A stretch of DNA of 64,000 nucleotides from 34-65-8 sp964516135 (GTDB lineage Bacteria; Pseudomonadota; Alphaproteobacteria; Sphingomonadales; Sphingomonadaceae), in NCBI GenBank assembly GCA_964516135.1, contig CAZEWN010000009.1, forward strand, positions 1 through 64,000, in the 5' to 3' direction. Under the pieces are notes generated by a model, which was not told the DNA's origin, searched no databases, and saw only the letters and a list, made by a program, of their open reading frames with translations. The translations under genes were made by a program, and so were the position numbers. Of the stretch, positions 48,925-57,668 are shown one piece after another (within the stretch, counting starts at the first letter, position 1; each line of letters starts with the position of its first letter).

Positions 48925-49902
48925 ATGCAAACGACTCGCGCCGTGTTCCGTCAGTTCGGCGGACCCGAAGTGATCGAATGGATCACTGACGACCTCCCCG
49001 CTCCCGGCCCTGGTGAAGTGACGATCGAACACGGCGCGGTTGGCCTGAACTTCATCGATACCTATCACCGTCGGGGCATATATCCCGTCGATCTGCCCAG
49101 TGGCCTCGGGCTGGAGGCGGCCGGGCGAATCCTTGCCGTGGGCGAGGGGGTCGATGAGTATCGGGAGGGGGATCGGGTCGCCACGTTCGGTCCCTTGCTG
49201 GGGGCCTATGCCACGCGCCGCAACGTGGGCGCCGCCCACTTGTTCCGCTTGCCCGACACAATCGACGACCGGACCGCTGCCGCGGCCATTCTCAAGGCAT
49301 GCACTGCTGAGTTCCTGATCGAGCGCTGCGCGCGGGTGGAGGCGGGGCAGGACGTACTGGTCCATGCCGCGGCGGGCGGTGTCGGCCTGCTCCTGTGCCA
49401 ATGGCTCAAGCACATCGGGGCGCGGGTCATCGGCACCGTCTCGACCGAGGAAAAGGCAGCGGCGGCGCGTGGGGCAGGCGCAGATGAAATCGTGCTCTAT
49501 TCGCGGGAAGACATTGCTCCGCGCGTGCGCGAACTGACGGGCGGCAACGGCGTGCGGGTTACGTTCGACGGGATTGGCCGGGCAACCTGGGAAGCATCGC
49601 TGGATTCAACGGGCCGGCGCGGGCTGCTGGTCAATTACGGCAATGCCGATGCGCCGGTCGAGGGCGTGAACCTGGGCATACTTGCGCGCAAGGGATCACT
49701 TTACAACACGCGACCAACGCTGTTCGATTATTACGCCGACCCAGACGAACGGGCGGCAGGCGCGGCGCGGGTGTGGGATCTCATCGCACGAGACGTGCTA
49801 TCGGTCACGATCGGGCAGACTTACGCTTTGGCCGATGCCGCGCAGGCGCATCGCGACCTGCAGGACCGCAAGACGACCGGTTCCACCGTTCTGATCCCCT
49901 AG
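48925..49902 (+). CDS. qor: Quinone oxidoreductase (MDR superfamily)
   Basis: A 325-residue zinc-independent medium-chain reductase of the NADPH:quinone oxidoreductase (Qor) type: VGLNFIDTYHRRGIYP near 40 is diagnostic, the NADPH-binding VHAAAGGVGLLLCQWLKHIGARVIGTV lies near 145-171, and a C-terminal TGSTVLIP ends the chain. It reduces quinones or enals. Of two possible ATGs, that at 48925 has the better-spaced AGGAG; the one at 48919 overlaps the upstream stop. It converges with the YciI gene (stops overlap). Confidence 0.9.
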   Translation: MQTTRAVFRQFGGPEVIEWITDDLPAPGPGEVTIEHGAVGLNFIDTYHRRGIYPVDLPSGLGLEAAGRILAVGEGVDEYREGDRVATFGPLLGAYATRRNVGAAHLFRLPDTIDDRTAAAAILKACTAEFLIERCARVEAGQDVLVHAAAGGVGLLLCQWLKHIGARVIGTVSTEEKAAAARGAGADEIVLYSREDIAPRVRELTGGNGVRVTFDGIGRATWEASLDSTGRRGLLVNYGNADAPVEGVNLGILARKGSLYNTRPTLFDYYADPDERAAGAARVWDLIARDVLSVTIGQTYALADAAQAHRDLQDRKTTGSTVLIP

Positions 49903-50204
49903 GTCCGCCAGGCCACGCCGCCCACCCACTCACCCGCGACGGCACGCAACTCGGCGATATCGATCCGTTCCCAGACGCCTGCGACAGTGTAAGGGTCACG
50001 CGCGAGGAACTTGGCGGCGTGCTCGCTGCTGTCGGCCTTGATCACCAGCAGCGAGCCGACCGTCGTGTCTGCGTCCTTCAGCGGGCCCGCGACCGCGTAA
50101 CGATCGATATACGCTTCGACATGGGCGAGATGCGCGGCGAGATGGCGCGAACGCAGGTTTGCGCCATCGGGGCCGTCGCGGCAATGGCAGGCAAACAGCG
50201 GCAT
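49899..50204 (-). CDS. YciI family protein
   Basis: A 101-residue ferredoxin-like protein of the YciI / muconolactone-isomerase-like family: the first strand MPLFACHCRDGPDG, the HLAAHLAHVEAYIDRYAVAGPL helix with its conserved His, and the C-terminal SSEHAAKFLARDPYTVAGVWERIDI. Members are thought to act as small isomerase or dehydrochlorinase-like enzymes using a His-Asp pair. Its start overlaps the VOC gene stop (TGATG). It is the last gene of the ten-gene minus-strand operon. Confidence 0.85.
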   Translation of the reverse strand: MPLFACHCRDGPDGANLRSRHLAAHLAHVEAYIDRYAVAGPLKDADTTVGSLLVIKADSSEHAAKFLARDPYTVAGVWERIDIAELRAVAGEWVGGVAWRT

Positions 50205-51103
50205 CAGTGCACCTCGACGAGTTCCAGCAACTCACCCGCCGGTCCAATCGTGACCGCCGCACGGCGCCCCGCGTAAAGGGCACCGTCGCGCGTCGCGGGC
50301 GGCATGATCCATTCGACGTCGCAAGCGTCGAGATCGGACATCGCAAGTGTCACGATGGCATTGCCAGGGGGAAGCTGCCCGTGAATGCGCGGACGCGGCG
50401 TGGCTGAATTGGGATAATCATCAACTTCGACAATCGGCATGCGTCCTTGCGCCACCATTGTCAGCGTCGTTCGCGTATCGCCTGGCAGACCGAAAGCCTG
50501 GTTGATCATTGTGTAGGGAATGGTGAAATCGGCACCGCGATCTAGACCCAGCCGGTCGCGATACCACGCCACCGCCCCTTCGCGATCGGGTGCGGCAAGG
50601 ACACATATAAAGATCCGGTCGACGGGGCTTTGCGCGCGTGGCAGGTCGCTGTCCGGCATGTCGCGCAGGACTTCGTTGAGATAGACCATTTCGCGGCCTG
50701 GACCCAGCACCTGCATCGGAATGAAAGCGGGTTCGATACCCGTTATTTCCTTGGGCGGCCCCACGATCGTGAACTGCTCCGCCGGAAGTTTCTCGGGCCA
50801 TGACCAGACATCCAAGACCGAGCATTCGAACGCTGCCCAGCCATAGGTGGTGGTCGGACGAAAGTCCGCATGATCGGGCTGCTCGATCAGCCGAAACCAG
50901 CAGGGTGCACCGCTGCGTGGCTGCAACGCAGCATAACGCGCATCTGCGATCGCCTCGCACCCCCAGCTCGCCGCCAACCCGGACGATACGCGCCCGTCCT
51001 CGACCAGCGCGAGCCCCAGCGTATCGCGATAGGCAGCAAGCGCGGCGTCCAGATCAGGCACCGTGGATAGCCCGCCCAGGATCGTTCCGTGAGCGATCGT
51101 CAT
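50204..51103 (-). CDS. VOC superfamily protein, two modules
   Basis: A 299-residue protein of two vicinal-oxygen-chelate modules (about 1-135 and 155-299), like glyoxalase and type I extradiol dioxygenases. The first strand of each module normally starts with a metal-binding His (LxHVxL); here they read GTILGGLSTVPD and VDRIFICVLAAPD, so that ligand is missing in both, while the C-terminal Glu positions remain (MVYLNEV and LLELVEV). It is more likely a metal-free isomerase or binding protein than an extradiol dioxygenase. The ATG overlaps the crotonase stop (ATGA) and its stop overlaps the YciI ATG. Confidence 0.8.
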   Translation of the reverse strand: MTIAHGTILGGLSTVPDLDAALAAYRDTLGLALVEDGRVSSGLAASWGCEAIADARYAALQPRSGAPCWFRLIEQPDHADFRPTTTYGWAAFECSVLDVWSWPEKLPAEQFTIVGPPKEITGIEPAFIPMQVLGPGREMVYLNEVLRDMPDSDLPRAQSPVDRIFICVLAAPDREGAVAWYRDRLGLDRGADFTIPYTMINQAFGLPGDTRTTLTMVAQGRMPIVEVDDYPNSATPRPRIHGQLPPGNAIVTLAMSDLDACDVEWIMPPATRDGALYAGRRAAVTIGPAGELLELVEVH

Positions 51104-51855
51104 GGGCGGAAACTCGGCTTGCGCTTGGCCACGAATGCGGCCGTGCCTTCGGCGAAATCTGAGCCAGTGAAGGCATCTGCGAAGATACGCAGCGTTTCCG
51201 CGTCGTCGGCAACCTGCCCATCGAGCACGCGGCGCACGAACCGCTTTGTCTCGCGGATCGTATGCGGGCTCGCATCAAGTATCGAATGCGCCAGGCTCTC
51301 CGGACTTTCAGCAATCGCCTCGACCAGGCCAATTCGCAATGCCTCGCCCGCGTCGAGCAACTCGCCCGTGTAGAGAATGCGCCGCGCCTGCCCCGGTCCC
51401 ACAAGATCGACCAGCAGCTTCACATCGTGCAGGGGATAGACCAACCCGAGCTTGGCCGGCGTGATGCCGAAGCGCGCTGCAGGGGTCGCGACGCGCAGGT
51501 CACATGCGAGCGCGAGGCCACACCCACCCCCGACACAATCGCCTTCGACGAACGCGATTGTCGGCAGGGGATGACGCGCCAGTTCATGCTGGACCCGGTT
51601 GATGGCCGCCTGGTTGGCGGCGCGCCAGTCGGGATCATCCTTGTTGGCAAGAAGCTCGGCGATATCGGCTCCTGCACAAAAGGCGCCGGGTTGCGCGGCG
51701 CGAAGCACCAGCAGGCGCAAACTCGGGTTGCGCGCGGCCTGATCGAGGAGGTCGGGCAAGGCCCGCCACATCGCCATGTCGAACGCGTTGCGTTTGCCAG
51801 CGCGATCGATGAGAATGTGCGCGGTAGCGCCATCCATTTCCAGCCGCACGGTCAT
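51100..51855 (-). CDS. Crotonase superfamily protein lacking both catalytic Glu
   Basis: A 251-residue enoyl-CoA hydratase-fold protein. The oxyanion-hole segments are present: AFCAGADIAEL near 65-75 and GDCVGGGCGLALACD near 106-120. Classical hydratase glutamates are absent: GGGCE is GGGCG here, and the FGxPE position reads FGITPAKLGL. It is thus unlikely to be a normal crotonase and may be a hydrolase, isomerase or C-C lyase of the superfamily. The ATG at 51855 overlaps the deacetylase stop (ATGA); a long frame upstream is a shadow of that gene. Confidence 0.85.
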   Translation of the reverse strand: MTVRLEMDGATAHILIDRAGKRNAFDMAMWRALPDLLDQAARNPSLRLLVLRAAQPGAFCAGADIAELLANKDDPDWRAANQAAINRVQHELARHPLPTIAFVEGDCVGGGCGLALACDLRVATPAARFGITPAKLGLVYPLHDVKLLVDLVGPGQARRILYTGELLDAGEALRIGLVEAIAESPESLAHSILDASPHTIRETKRFVRRVLDGQVADDAETLRIFADAFTGSDFAEGTAAFVAKRKPSFRP

Positions 51856-52724
51856 GCCGGGCACACTGCCATGAAATGCTCGGCAATCTGTTGGCGCGTC
51901 GCGATCCATACGCCGTCGCGCGCCCGCACATGGCGAAAGAATTCCTCCAGCGCCCACACGCGCCCGGGTCGACCGATGATCCGCAAATGCAGGCCGAGAC
52001 TCATCATCTTGGGATTGCCTTCCTCCCCCTCGCGCCACAGCTGGTCGAAATTAGCCTTGGCATAATCCAGCCACTGGTGCGGAGTCAGCGCCGGGTCGGT
52101 CCACATTTTCATGTCGTTCGAATCGAGCTGATAAGGCACGATGCACATCGGTTTTCCGGGCACCGTTTCGCGATCCCAGAACGGCACATCGCCCGAATAA
52201 TCGTCCATGTGATAGCTGAACCCTTCCTCCGACAGCAGCCGACGCGTGTTGTCGGTGAGGAGGTAGCGGCTGAGCCATCCATGGGGCCGGACGCCGCAGG
52301 TTCGCTCGATGCTCTCGACCGCACGGCGGATGAAAGCACGTTCCTCATCCTCATCCATCTTGAACTGATGCACCCAACGCCAGCCGTGGCTGACGGGTTC
52401 GTGCCCTAGCGTGACAATGGCCTCGGCAATTTCCGGGTGGTTTTCCAGGCTCATCGCCGCGACGGTCCAGCTCGCCACGATGTCGTACCGCTGGAGCAGT
52501 TTCACGATCCTCGGCGCGCCAGCCTTGATCCCGTACCGATAATTCGATTCGTTCGAGTAATTACGCATCTTGGATTTAACGAACACACCCAGCTCGTCGA
52601 CGGGTTCCATCCCCCGATCGCCGCGAGCGACAGTCATCTCGCTGCCCTCCTCGACATTCACGACGACGCTCAGCGCCAGCTTGGCGCCGCCGGGCCAATC
52701 GATCCGTTCTTCGATAAGCGGCAT
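51852..52724 (-). CDS. PuuE-like polysaccharide deacetylase
   Basis: A 290-residue NodB-fold hydrolase of the PuuE (metal-free allantoinase) / deacetylase branch: VVNVEEGSE near 20-28, GHEPVSHGWRWVHQ near 107-120, and RPHGWLSRYLLTDNTRRLL near 144-162. PuuE acts on allantoin, and relatives deacylate cyclic amides or peptidoglycan. In this operon a hydrolase for a ureide or N-acyl substrate is likely. The ATG at 52724 overlaps the SDR stop codon (ATGA); the longer upstream frame is inside the SDR gene. No signal peptide, so it is cytosolic. Confidence 0.85.
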   Translation of the reverse strand: MPLIEERIDWPGGAKLALSVVVNVEEGSEMTVARGDRGMEPVDELGVFVKSKMRNYSNESNYRYGIKAGAPRIVKLLQRYDIVASWTVAAMSLENHPEIAEAIVTLGHEPVSHGWRWVHQFKMDEDEERAFIRRAVESIERTCGVRPHGWLSRYLLTDNTRRLLSEEGFSYHMDDYSGDVPFWDRETVPGKPMCIVPYQLDSNDMKMWTDPALTPHQWLDYAKANFDQLWREGEEGNPKMMSLGLHLRIIGRPGRVWALEEFFRHVRARDGVWIATRQQIAEHFMAVCPA

Positions 52725-53524
52725 CAGTGCATCTCCTCCCCGCCGCTCACGTTGAGCGCCTCCCCGGTCACATAAAACGCGTCGTTGCTGGCCAGCCATA
52801 GGCATGCCGCGGCGGTATCAGATGGCAAGCCGGGCCGCCCCATCGGGTTCTTGGCGGCCATGTTGGCAAGGTAAGCCTCGACGGAATCAAACCCGAGCAG
52901 CTTCGAAAAATAGGCATTTTGTTGGGCACCAAGGCCCGTCGTCACGTGATTGGGACAAACCGCGTTGACGGTAATTCCGTGCGTGCCCAGTTCCACCGCG
53001 CTGGCGCGGGTCAGTCCGATCATGCCGTGCTTGGAACTGACATACGCAGACAAATGCGGAAAGCCGGTTTTCGCGGCCTGACTGGCCACATTGATGATCC
53101 GCCCGCCTTTGCCCGCTGCCACCATCGCCCGCGCCGCCGCCTGGGTGCAATAGAACGCCCCTGACAGGTTGACCGCGATAACCTGGTCCCACTCGTCGAC
53201 GGTATCGACATCCAGAAGCGGCTTCATCTTGAAGCCGATACCCGCGTTGTTGACCAGGGCGTCGATCCCGCCAAGCCGCTCCACCGTCAGCGCCACCAAT
53301 TCGCGGCATTGAGCAGTATCGGCGACATCGCAGGCGATCGTTTCGACACGCGCCCCGCGCGAACGGAGTTCCTCGGCGACCTCTTCCGCCTCGGCATCGA
53401 TAGCGCGATCGGAAACGACGCAGTTCGCGCCCTCGTCCGCAAAGGCCTGGAGAATTCCCTGGCCCAACCCCTGCTGCTTGCCAGAGCCGGTGACGAGCAC
53501 GGTTTTTCCTTCGAAACGCCGCAT
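52724..53524 (-). CDS. Short-chain dehydrogenase/reductase
   Basis: A 266-residue classical SDR: the cofactor motif TGSGKQQGLGQG (about 12-23) is a loose GxxxGxG, NNAGIG lies near 91, and the catalytic Ser/Tyr/Lys are in NVASQAAKTGFPHLSAYVSSKHG (about 144-166). D39 after beta-2 (VVSDRAID) favours NAD. It oxidises or reduces a hydroxy/keto group of a pathway intermediate. The ATG at 53524 overlaps the HapK/REDY-like stop codon, and its own stop overlaps the PuuE-like ATG. The long loop around AYFSKLLGFDSVEAYL is characteristic of the substrate-binding region. Confidence 0.9.
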   Translation of the reverse strand: MRRFEGKTVLVTGSGKQQGLGQGILQAFADEGANCVVSDRAIDAEAEEVAEELRSRGARVETIACDVADTAQCRELVALTVERLGGIDALVNNAGIGFKMKPLLDVDTVDEWDQVIAVNLSGAFYCTQAAARAMVAAGKGGRIINVASQAAKTGFPHLSAYVSSKHGMIGLTRASAVELGTHGITVNAVCPNHVTTGLGAQQNAYFSKLLGFDSVEAYLANMAAKNPMGRPGLPSDTAAACLWLASNDAFYVTGEALNVSGGEEMH

Positions 53525-53832
53525 CACAATTCCTCGGTCAGTATGAATTGCGGATTGTCAGCGAAGCCCTGGAACGGGGCAGCAGCGGCCTGAAATTCAG
53601 CGGTCGAGATATCGGCAACGAAGGGTTCGATGCCGGTCACGTCGATGATCTCGAAGTAAGCGTAAGGTGGCGCCGCCTCGGGATCGCCAAATAGGCCGGT
53701 CGCGCGGTGGACGGTGAAGTTCGTGACCGAGCCGAGCGCATTGACCGTGGGCAGGTCACGCGTGCGTGCCCATTCCTCGTACTCGGCAATATCGACACCC
53801 GGTTTCAGGTTGAACAGCACGATGATCCGCAT
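53524..53832 (-). CDS. HapK/REDY-like small protein
   Basis: A 102-residue ferredoxin-like protein of the REDY-like HapK family: the sequence begins RIIVLFNLKPGVDIAEYEEWARTRDLPTVNAL, where the R-D-Y pattern gives the family its name. The family is related to dimeric alpha/beta barrels, and its members are found beside catabolic and pigment genes; the activity is not known. The ATG at 53832 is preferred; five more residues upstream are possible. It sits between the amidase gene (11 bases upstream) and the SDR (overlap), and so is co-translated with the SDR. Confidence 0.8.
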   Translation of the reverse strand: MRIIVLFNLKPGVDIAEYEEWARTRDLPTVNALGSVTNFTVHRATGLFGDPEAAPPYAYFEIIDVTGIEPFVADISTAEFQAAAAPFQGFADNPQFILTEEL

Positions 53833-53843
53833 GGTTTTTCCTC

Positions 53844-55010
53844 TCACGATGATGGCGCGCGGTAGGCGCCCATGACACGGTCAATCCGGCGGGCGAGAGC
53901 AAACAGGCCCGCCTCGCAACCTTGTTTTCCCACGATCTGAATGCCCAGGGGCAAGCCGTCGCCGGTCCACCCCATCGGCAGGCTCAATGCCGGCAAGCCC
54001 GCGATGTTTGCGAGGCAGGTGAAGTCAGCTTGGGCGGCCGGCTCCGGTTCGCTGTGCGGAAAAGCCGGGTTCGGCACGGTGGGCATGACGAGAAAGCCAT
54101 GACGCGCGACCATCGCTCTCACTTGCTCGCGCGTTCGCGCAAGTATTGCCGCGTCTTCCGCGCGATCGGGCGCCGACCGGCGGGGGCCGTATGCGATTAG
54201 CCGTTGCAGGCGCTCCGAAACGGGCACGCCCGCCAAATGCGCGTGCAGGCAAGTGGCAACTGCGATGAACCCGGCGAAGCGAATGCGGCTATTGGGATAC
54301 TCGAGGGTCTCGGCCGCTGGCTTTTCGCCGAGTGCCTTGATCGCAATGTCGAAACAGCGCTGTACCTCGGGCGCGACCGACACACCGTGGCCGGTGAGCA
54401 TGAAGCCGCATCTCGCAATATCGCCTCCACCGAAATCCGTCATCAAACGGCTGGTACGTTCCAGCAGATCGAGATTGCGCGCCAGCGGTCCAATCGCATC
54501 GAGCCGCGGGGCGGCGGGATCGAGCCCGTCCTGGCTGACTCGATCCATCGCGGGCTTGAAGCCATAGATCCCGCAATGTGCCGCCGGGATGCGGACCGAA
54601 CCCATCGTATCGGTGCCCAATGCCACGTCGCATAGTCCCGCCGCGACGGCCGCGCCGCTGCCGCCCGACGATCCGCCCGGCGAATAACCGATGCGGTGCG
54701 GATTTTGGGTTGGCCCAAAATGCGGATTGTCGGTCTTCGCGCCGAGCGCGGCTTCTTCCATATTCAACGCACCGATGATCGCGGCTCCCGCCGCGCGCAG
54801 CTGGGCCACCGTTTCCGCGTCGCGCTCCGCGACCCGGCTGGCCAACGCCCCGATGCCCCCGGACCAAGGCAGGCCCCGCGCCATGACGTTGGCCTTCACC
54901 CCTACGGTCACACCCGCGAGTGGCCCGATGCCTTCTGTTGCCGTCGTATCGAAAGCGATGAAGGCATTGAGGGGCGCATTGCGCGCGGCAAGGTCAGCCC
55001 AGTCGATCAC
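53844..55010 (-). CDS. Amidase signature family enzyme
   Basis: A 388-residue amidase signature hydrolase with a full Ser-cisSer-Lys triad: the Lys in GVTVGVKANV, the cis-Ser in SPGGSSGGSGAAVAAG and the nucleophile Ser in TDTMGSVRIPA. It hydrolyses a carboxamide to acid and ammonia. The start is uncertain: GTG at 55010 lies just after the PaaK-like stop, TTG at 55037 would overlap it and give 397 residues. Next to an acid-CoA ligase gene, it may supply the acid that is then activated. No signal peptide. Confidence 0.87.
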   Translation of the reverse strand: MIDWADLAARNAPLNAFIAFDTTATEGIGPLAGVTVGVKANVMARGLPWSGGIGALASRVAERDAETVAQLRAAGAAIIGALNMEEAALGAKTDNPHFGPTQNPHRIGYSPGGSSGGSGAAVAAGLCDVALGTDTMGSVRIPAAHCGIYGFKPAMDRVSQDGLDPAAPRLDAIGPLARNLDLLERTSRLMTDFGGGDIARCGFMLTGHGVSVAPEVQRCFDIAIKALGEKPAAETLEYPNSRIRFAGFIAVATCLHAHLAGVPVSERLQRLIAYGPRRSAPDRAEDAAILARTREQVRAMVARHGFLVMPTVPNPAFPHSEPEPAAQADFTCLANIAGLPALSLPMGWTGDGLPLGIQIVGKQGCEAGLFALARRIDRVMGAYRAPSS

Positions 55011-55017
55011 GGCGCGT

Positions 55018-56385
55018 TCACACCCCGCGCTCGTCAATTAGGCGCAGCGGCTTCTGGCGGCGGTCGATCTCAGTGGCTGCCGCCGTCCCGCCGGGCGGGC
55101 ACAACACCACATCCACTTCGACACCCAGGCCCCGCCGCAACAGCTCCGCCAACTCGCCCTGATTGCTTTCGCCACGGCTCTCGAGCGTTACGGTCATGCC
55201 ATCGCGCTGTTGCGTGTCGCGCCGCAGATGGCAGACGTATTCCCCGGTGAGGTCGGGACGATTTTCAATGATCGCGCCGATTGCGTGTGGGAATACATTG
55301 ATGCCGCGCAGCTTGACCATGTTGTCGCTGCGCCCCTTGAAGCCGGCGATCCGCTTGAACGCGATCTCGCCCCGGCCACCAAGCTCGTGCGTGATGTCAT
55401 GTGTATTGAAACGGATGCACGGCGCGATGTCGTCCTTGTAGAGGCATGTGACGACCATGTCCCCGGTCTCTCCGTCGCTGACCGGACGGCCTGTATCGAC
55501 GTCGAGCAGTTCGAGAAATTGTGCATCTTCCCATACATAGAGGCCGTCTCGATCCGGCCCCTCGCCGGCGATGCTGCCGGTGTCGCCGACCCCGTACCAG
55601 TCGTAAGCCTTGGCTCCGTGCCAGGCATCTTCCGTACTCTTTCGATCCTCGGTGCCCAGGTGGCCGATGATCATGCGGATCGCGATCCGGTCGAAAAGAC
55701 CCTCCGCCTCGGCGACCTCGGCGAGCTTGCGGACATAGTCCACGAAACCCACGACACAGGTGACACCGAAATCCGCCATCAGACGGACTTGCGCGGCACT
55801 GCGCGTCTCGATGCCTGTGCCAGCGGAAAGGAAGATCGAGTTGGTAAAATGGGTGACGGCCTCGCGAATGTAATGCCCGCCGTTGATCATTCCGTGGCCG
55901 TAAACTGAGTGCACCACGTCGGTCGGCTCCAGCCCCATCCACCGGTACATGCGCCCAACCAACAGGTTGCCAACCTCCCGCCCTTTAGGGCCAAACATCA
56001 GCACTTGTGGCTTGCCAGTCGTGCCGCTGGTGGTGTGGAACACTGTCGGCGCGCGGGTGCCGGGTTCGGTCATCCCGTGGAAATCGCCATAAGGCGGATG
56101 TTCGGCGATCGATGCCATCAAGTCAGACTTGTCGTAGACCGGCAATTTTTCGATATCGGCAAGCCCGCGGATATCACATGGCTCGATACCACGCGCACCC
56201 CACAGCCGCCGGTAGAAGGGGATTTGCCAGCCACGCTCCATCAGCCGCCTGAATTGCGCGTCCTGCAAGGCGAACAGTTCATCGCGGCTCATCGCGCGGT
56301 AACGGCTCACGAATGCATCCCCCACGGGATATTCGGCCAGAATCCGTTGATGATCGTAAGCTTCGAAGTAAGTCGGAAAGGTCAT
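55018..56385 (-). CDS. Phenylacetate-CoA ligase (PaaK-like)
   Basis: A 455-residue AMP-forming ligase of the PaaK family: the phosphate loop FHTTSGTTGKPQVLMFG near 114-130, GTEDRKSTEDAW near 240, YGVGDTGSIAGEG near 262 and the C-terminal domain start RSDNMVKLRGINVFP near 370. PaaK activates phenylacetate, and relatives act on other aryl or alkyl acids. Its ATG overlaps the MmgE/PrpD stop (ATGA). None of the paaABCDE ring-oxidation genes are near, so the substrate is probably not phenylacetate itself. Confidence 0.9.
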   Translation of the reverse strand: MTFPTYFEAYDHQRILAEYPVGDAFVSRYRAMSRDELFALQDAQFRRLMERGWQIPFYRRLWGARGIEPCDIRGLADIEKLPVYDKSDLMASIAEHPPYGDFHGMTEPGTRAPTVFHTTSGTTGKPQVLMFGPKGREVGNLLVGRMYRWMGLEPTDVVHSVYGHGMINGGHYIREAVTHFTNSIFLSAGTGIETRSAAQVRLMADFGVTCVVGFVDYVRKLAEVAEAEGLFDRIAIRMIIGHLGTEDRKSTEDAWHGAKAYDWYGVGDTGSIAGEGPDRDGLYVWEDAQFLELLDVDTGRPVSDGETGDMVVTCLYKDDIAPCIRFNTHDITHELGGRGEIAFKRIAGFKGRSDNMVKLRGINVFPHAIGAIIENRPDLTGEYVCHLRRDTQQRDGMTVTLESRGESNQGELAELLRRGLGVEVDVVLCPPGGTAAATEIDRRQKPLRLIDERGV

Positions 56386-57668
56386 GCGGTATCCGTGAAA
56401 TAGGCAAGCGGGTCGGAAAATATGCGGGGATCGGCACTGGTTGGCGCGATATCGCGGGCAAGATTCAGTTTCTCCCGCGATTGGGCGGGCGATAGCGGAT
56501 TGGCCGGGCTGCCCAATGTGTGCGCGATCGCGTGCGTTTCGCGCCGCCCGTCACGCCAGGTCAGCGTCAGCTGCTGCGGGAACAACGCATTCGGGTCGCC
56601 ATTGCCGTCGTCGCTCAGGCTGACCTTGCGTGCCAAGGCACCCAGGGCGGGATCGGCGATGTCCCGTGGCGAAAACCTGCGCGGATCGATCAGCCGGTCG
56701 GTTATCATCAGCGCAGCCAGGTAGGGCAGGCACAGTCGCGCCCACGCCGGCTGCATCTCGGGTGAGTAGGGGCGGTCAACCAGTCGGCGGATCAGGGGCG
56801 GACAAGCAAGCTCCACACCCTCGATCGCCGCCGGATCAGGCGCAATTTCTTGCAGTAGCCCCAACGCGGCATGGCTTGCGCGGCCCGAAGGATAAGGTTT
56901 CGTGCTGACCTCGCCGATCCGCCACGTTGAACCAAGGCCGCCGCTGTACCGACCGAGTGTGCCGCGTTCGAAAAGCGCGAAATAGCCAAACGGGCCTTCC
57001 AGTGGATCACGCGGGCCTGCGAACCCCGCCCGGGCCAGATCGCTCGCCAGCACAGCCGCGCGTGCCGCATTGGCGATCTGAAACGGCAGCGTCTCCAGCC
57101 CCTCGACGTGCGCCTGCATCGTTCCCGCAGCCGACGAATACGCCAGGCCCAGCGCATCGGCCAGCGGCGCGCCGTCGATCCGCGCCACCGCCAGCGCCGC
57201 ACCCATCACCCCGCACACGGCAGGGCGGAAAAAGCGCATCGCCTCGTCTGCCGCCAAACCGAGCCCGGAAGCGACATCGACGCCGACGGCAAGCGCGGCC
57301 AGCGCCTCGTCGGGGTCGACGCCGCCGTGGCGATCGATCGCTGCCCCCAGCGCAGCTGTCACGACGCTGAGCGCATGGACGACGGCGGGTTCGTGCACCG
57401 CATCCCATTCAAGGCAGTGGATGCGATACCCGTTGACGAACGCCGCCGATGCCGCTGGTAAACGCTCTGCGGTGCCGATCAGCCGCGCGTCGCCATTGGC
57501 GCCAGCGGCGCGCGCGACGTGCAGGATCGCGCTTTCTCCAGGGGCGCCCACCCCCGCCGCTCCCACCGCAAGGGTGTCCCCTAGCAATCGGACCGCGTGA
57601 TCGCGCACGTCTGGGCTCAGCGTGTGACTGGCGCCTGCGAAATCGAGGATGGCCCGCGTTGCTTTCAC
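56382..57668 (-). CDS. MmgE/PrpD family protein (second of a pair)
   Basis: A 428-residue protein of the MmgE/PrpD family, which includes 2-methylcitrate dehydratase and cis-aconitate decarboxylase. Family blocks are visible: RDHAVRLLGDTLAVGAAG near 22, FVNGYRIHCLEWDAVHEPAVVHALS near 77-101 (active-site loop), MQAHVEGLETLPF near 190 and STKPYPSGRASHAALG near 255. The GTG start overlaps the stop of the paralogue upstream (GTGA), and its own stop overlaps the PaaK-like ATG. Paralogue tandems are unusual in this family and may form a heterodimer. Substrate is unknown. Confidence 0.88.
   Translation of the reverse strand: MKATRAILDFAGASHTLSPDVRDHAVRLLGDTLAVGAAGVGAPGESAILHVARAAGANGDARLIGTAERLPAASAAFVNGYRIHCLEWDAVHEPAVVHALSVVTAALGAAIDRHGGVDPDEALAALAVGVDVASGLGLAADEAMRFFRPAVCGVMGAALAVARIDGAPLADALGLAYSSAAGTMQAHVEGLETLPFQIANAARAAVLASDLARAGFAGPRDPLEGPFGYFALFERGTLGRYSGGLGSTWRIGEVSTKPYPSGRASHAALGLLQEIAPDPAAIEGVELACPPLIRRLVDRPYSPEMQPAWARLCLPYLAALMITDRLIDPRRFSPRDIADPALGALARKVSLSDDGNGDPNALFPQQLTLTWRDGRRETHAIAHTLGSPANPLSPAQSREKLNLARDIAPTSADPRIFSDPLAYFTDTA

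Noticed and set aside
50204..51103. Type I extradiol dioxygenase for the VOC gene
   Set aside because: The metal-binding histidines of both modules are not found at the expected places.
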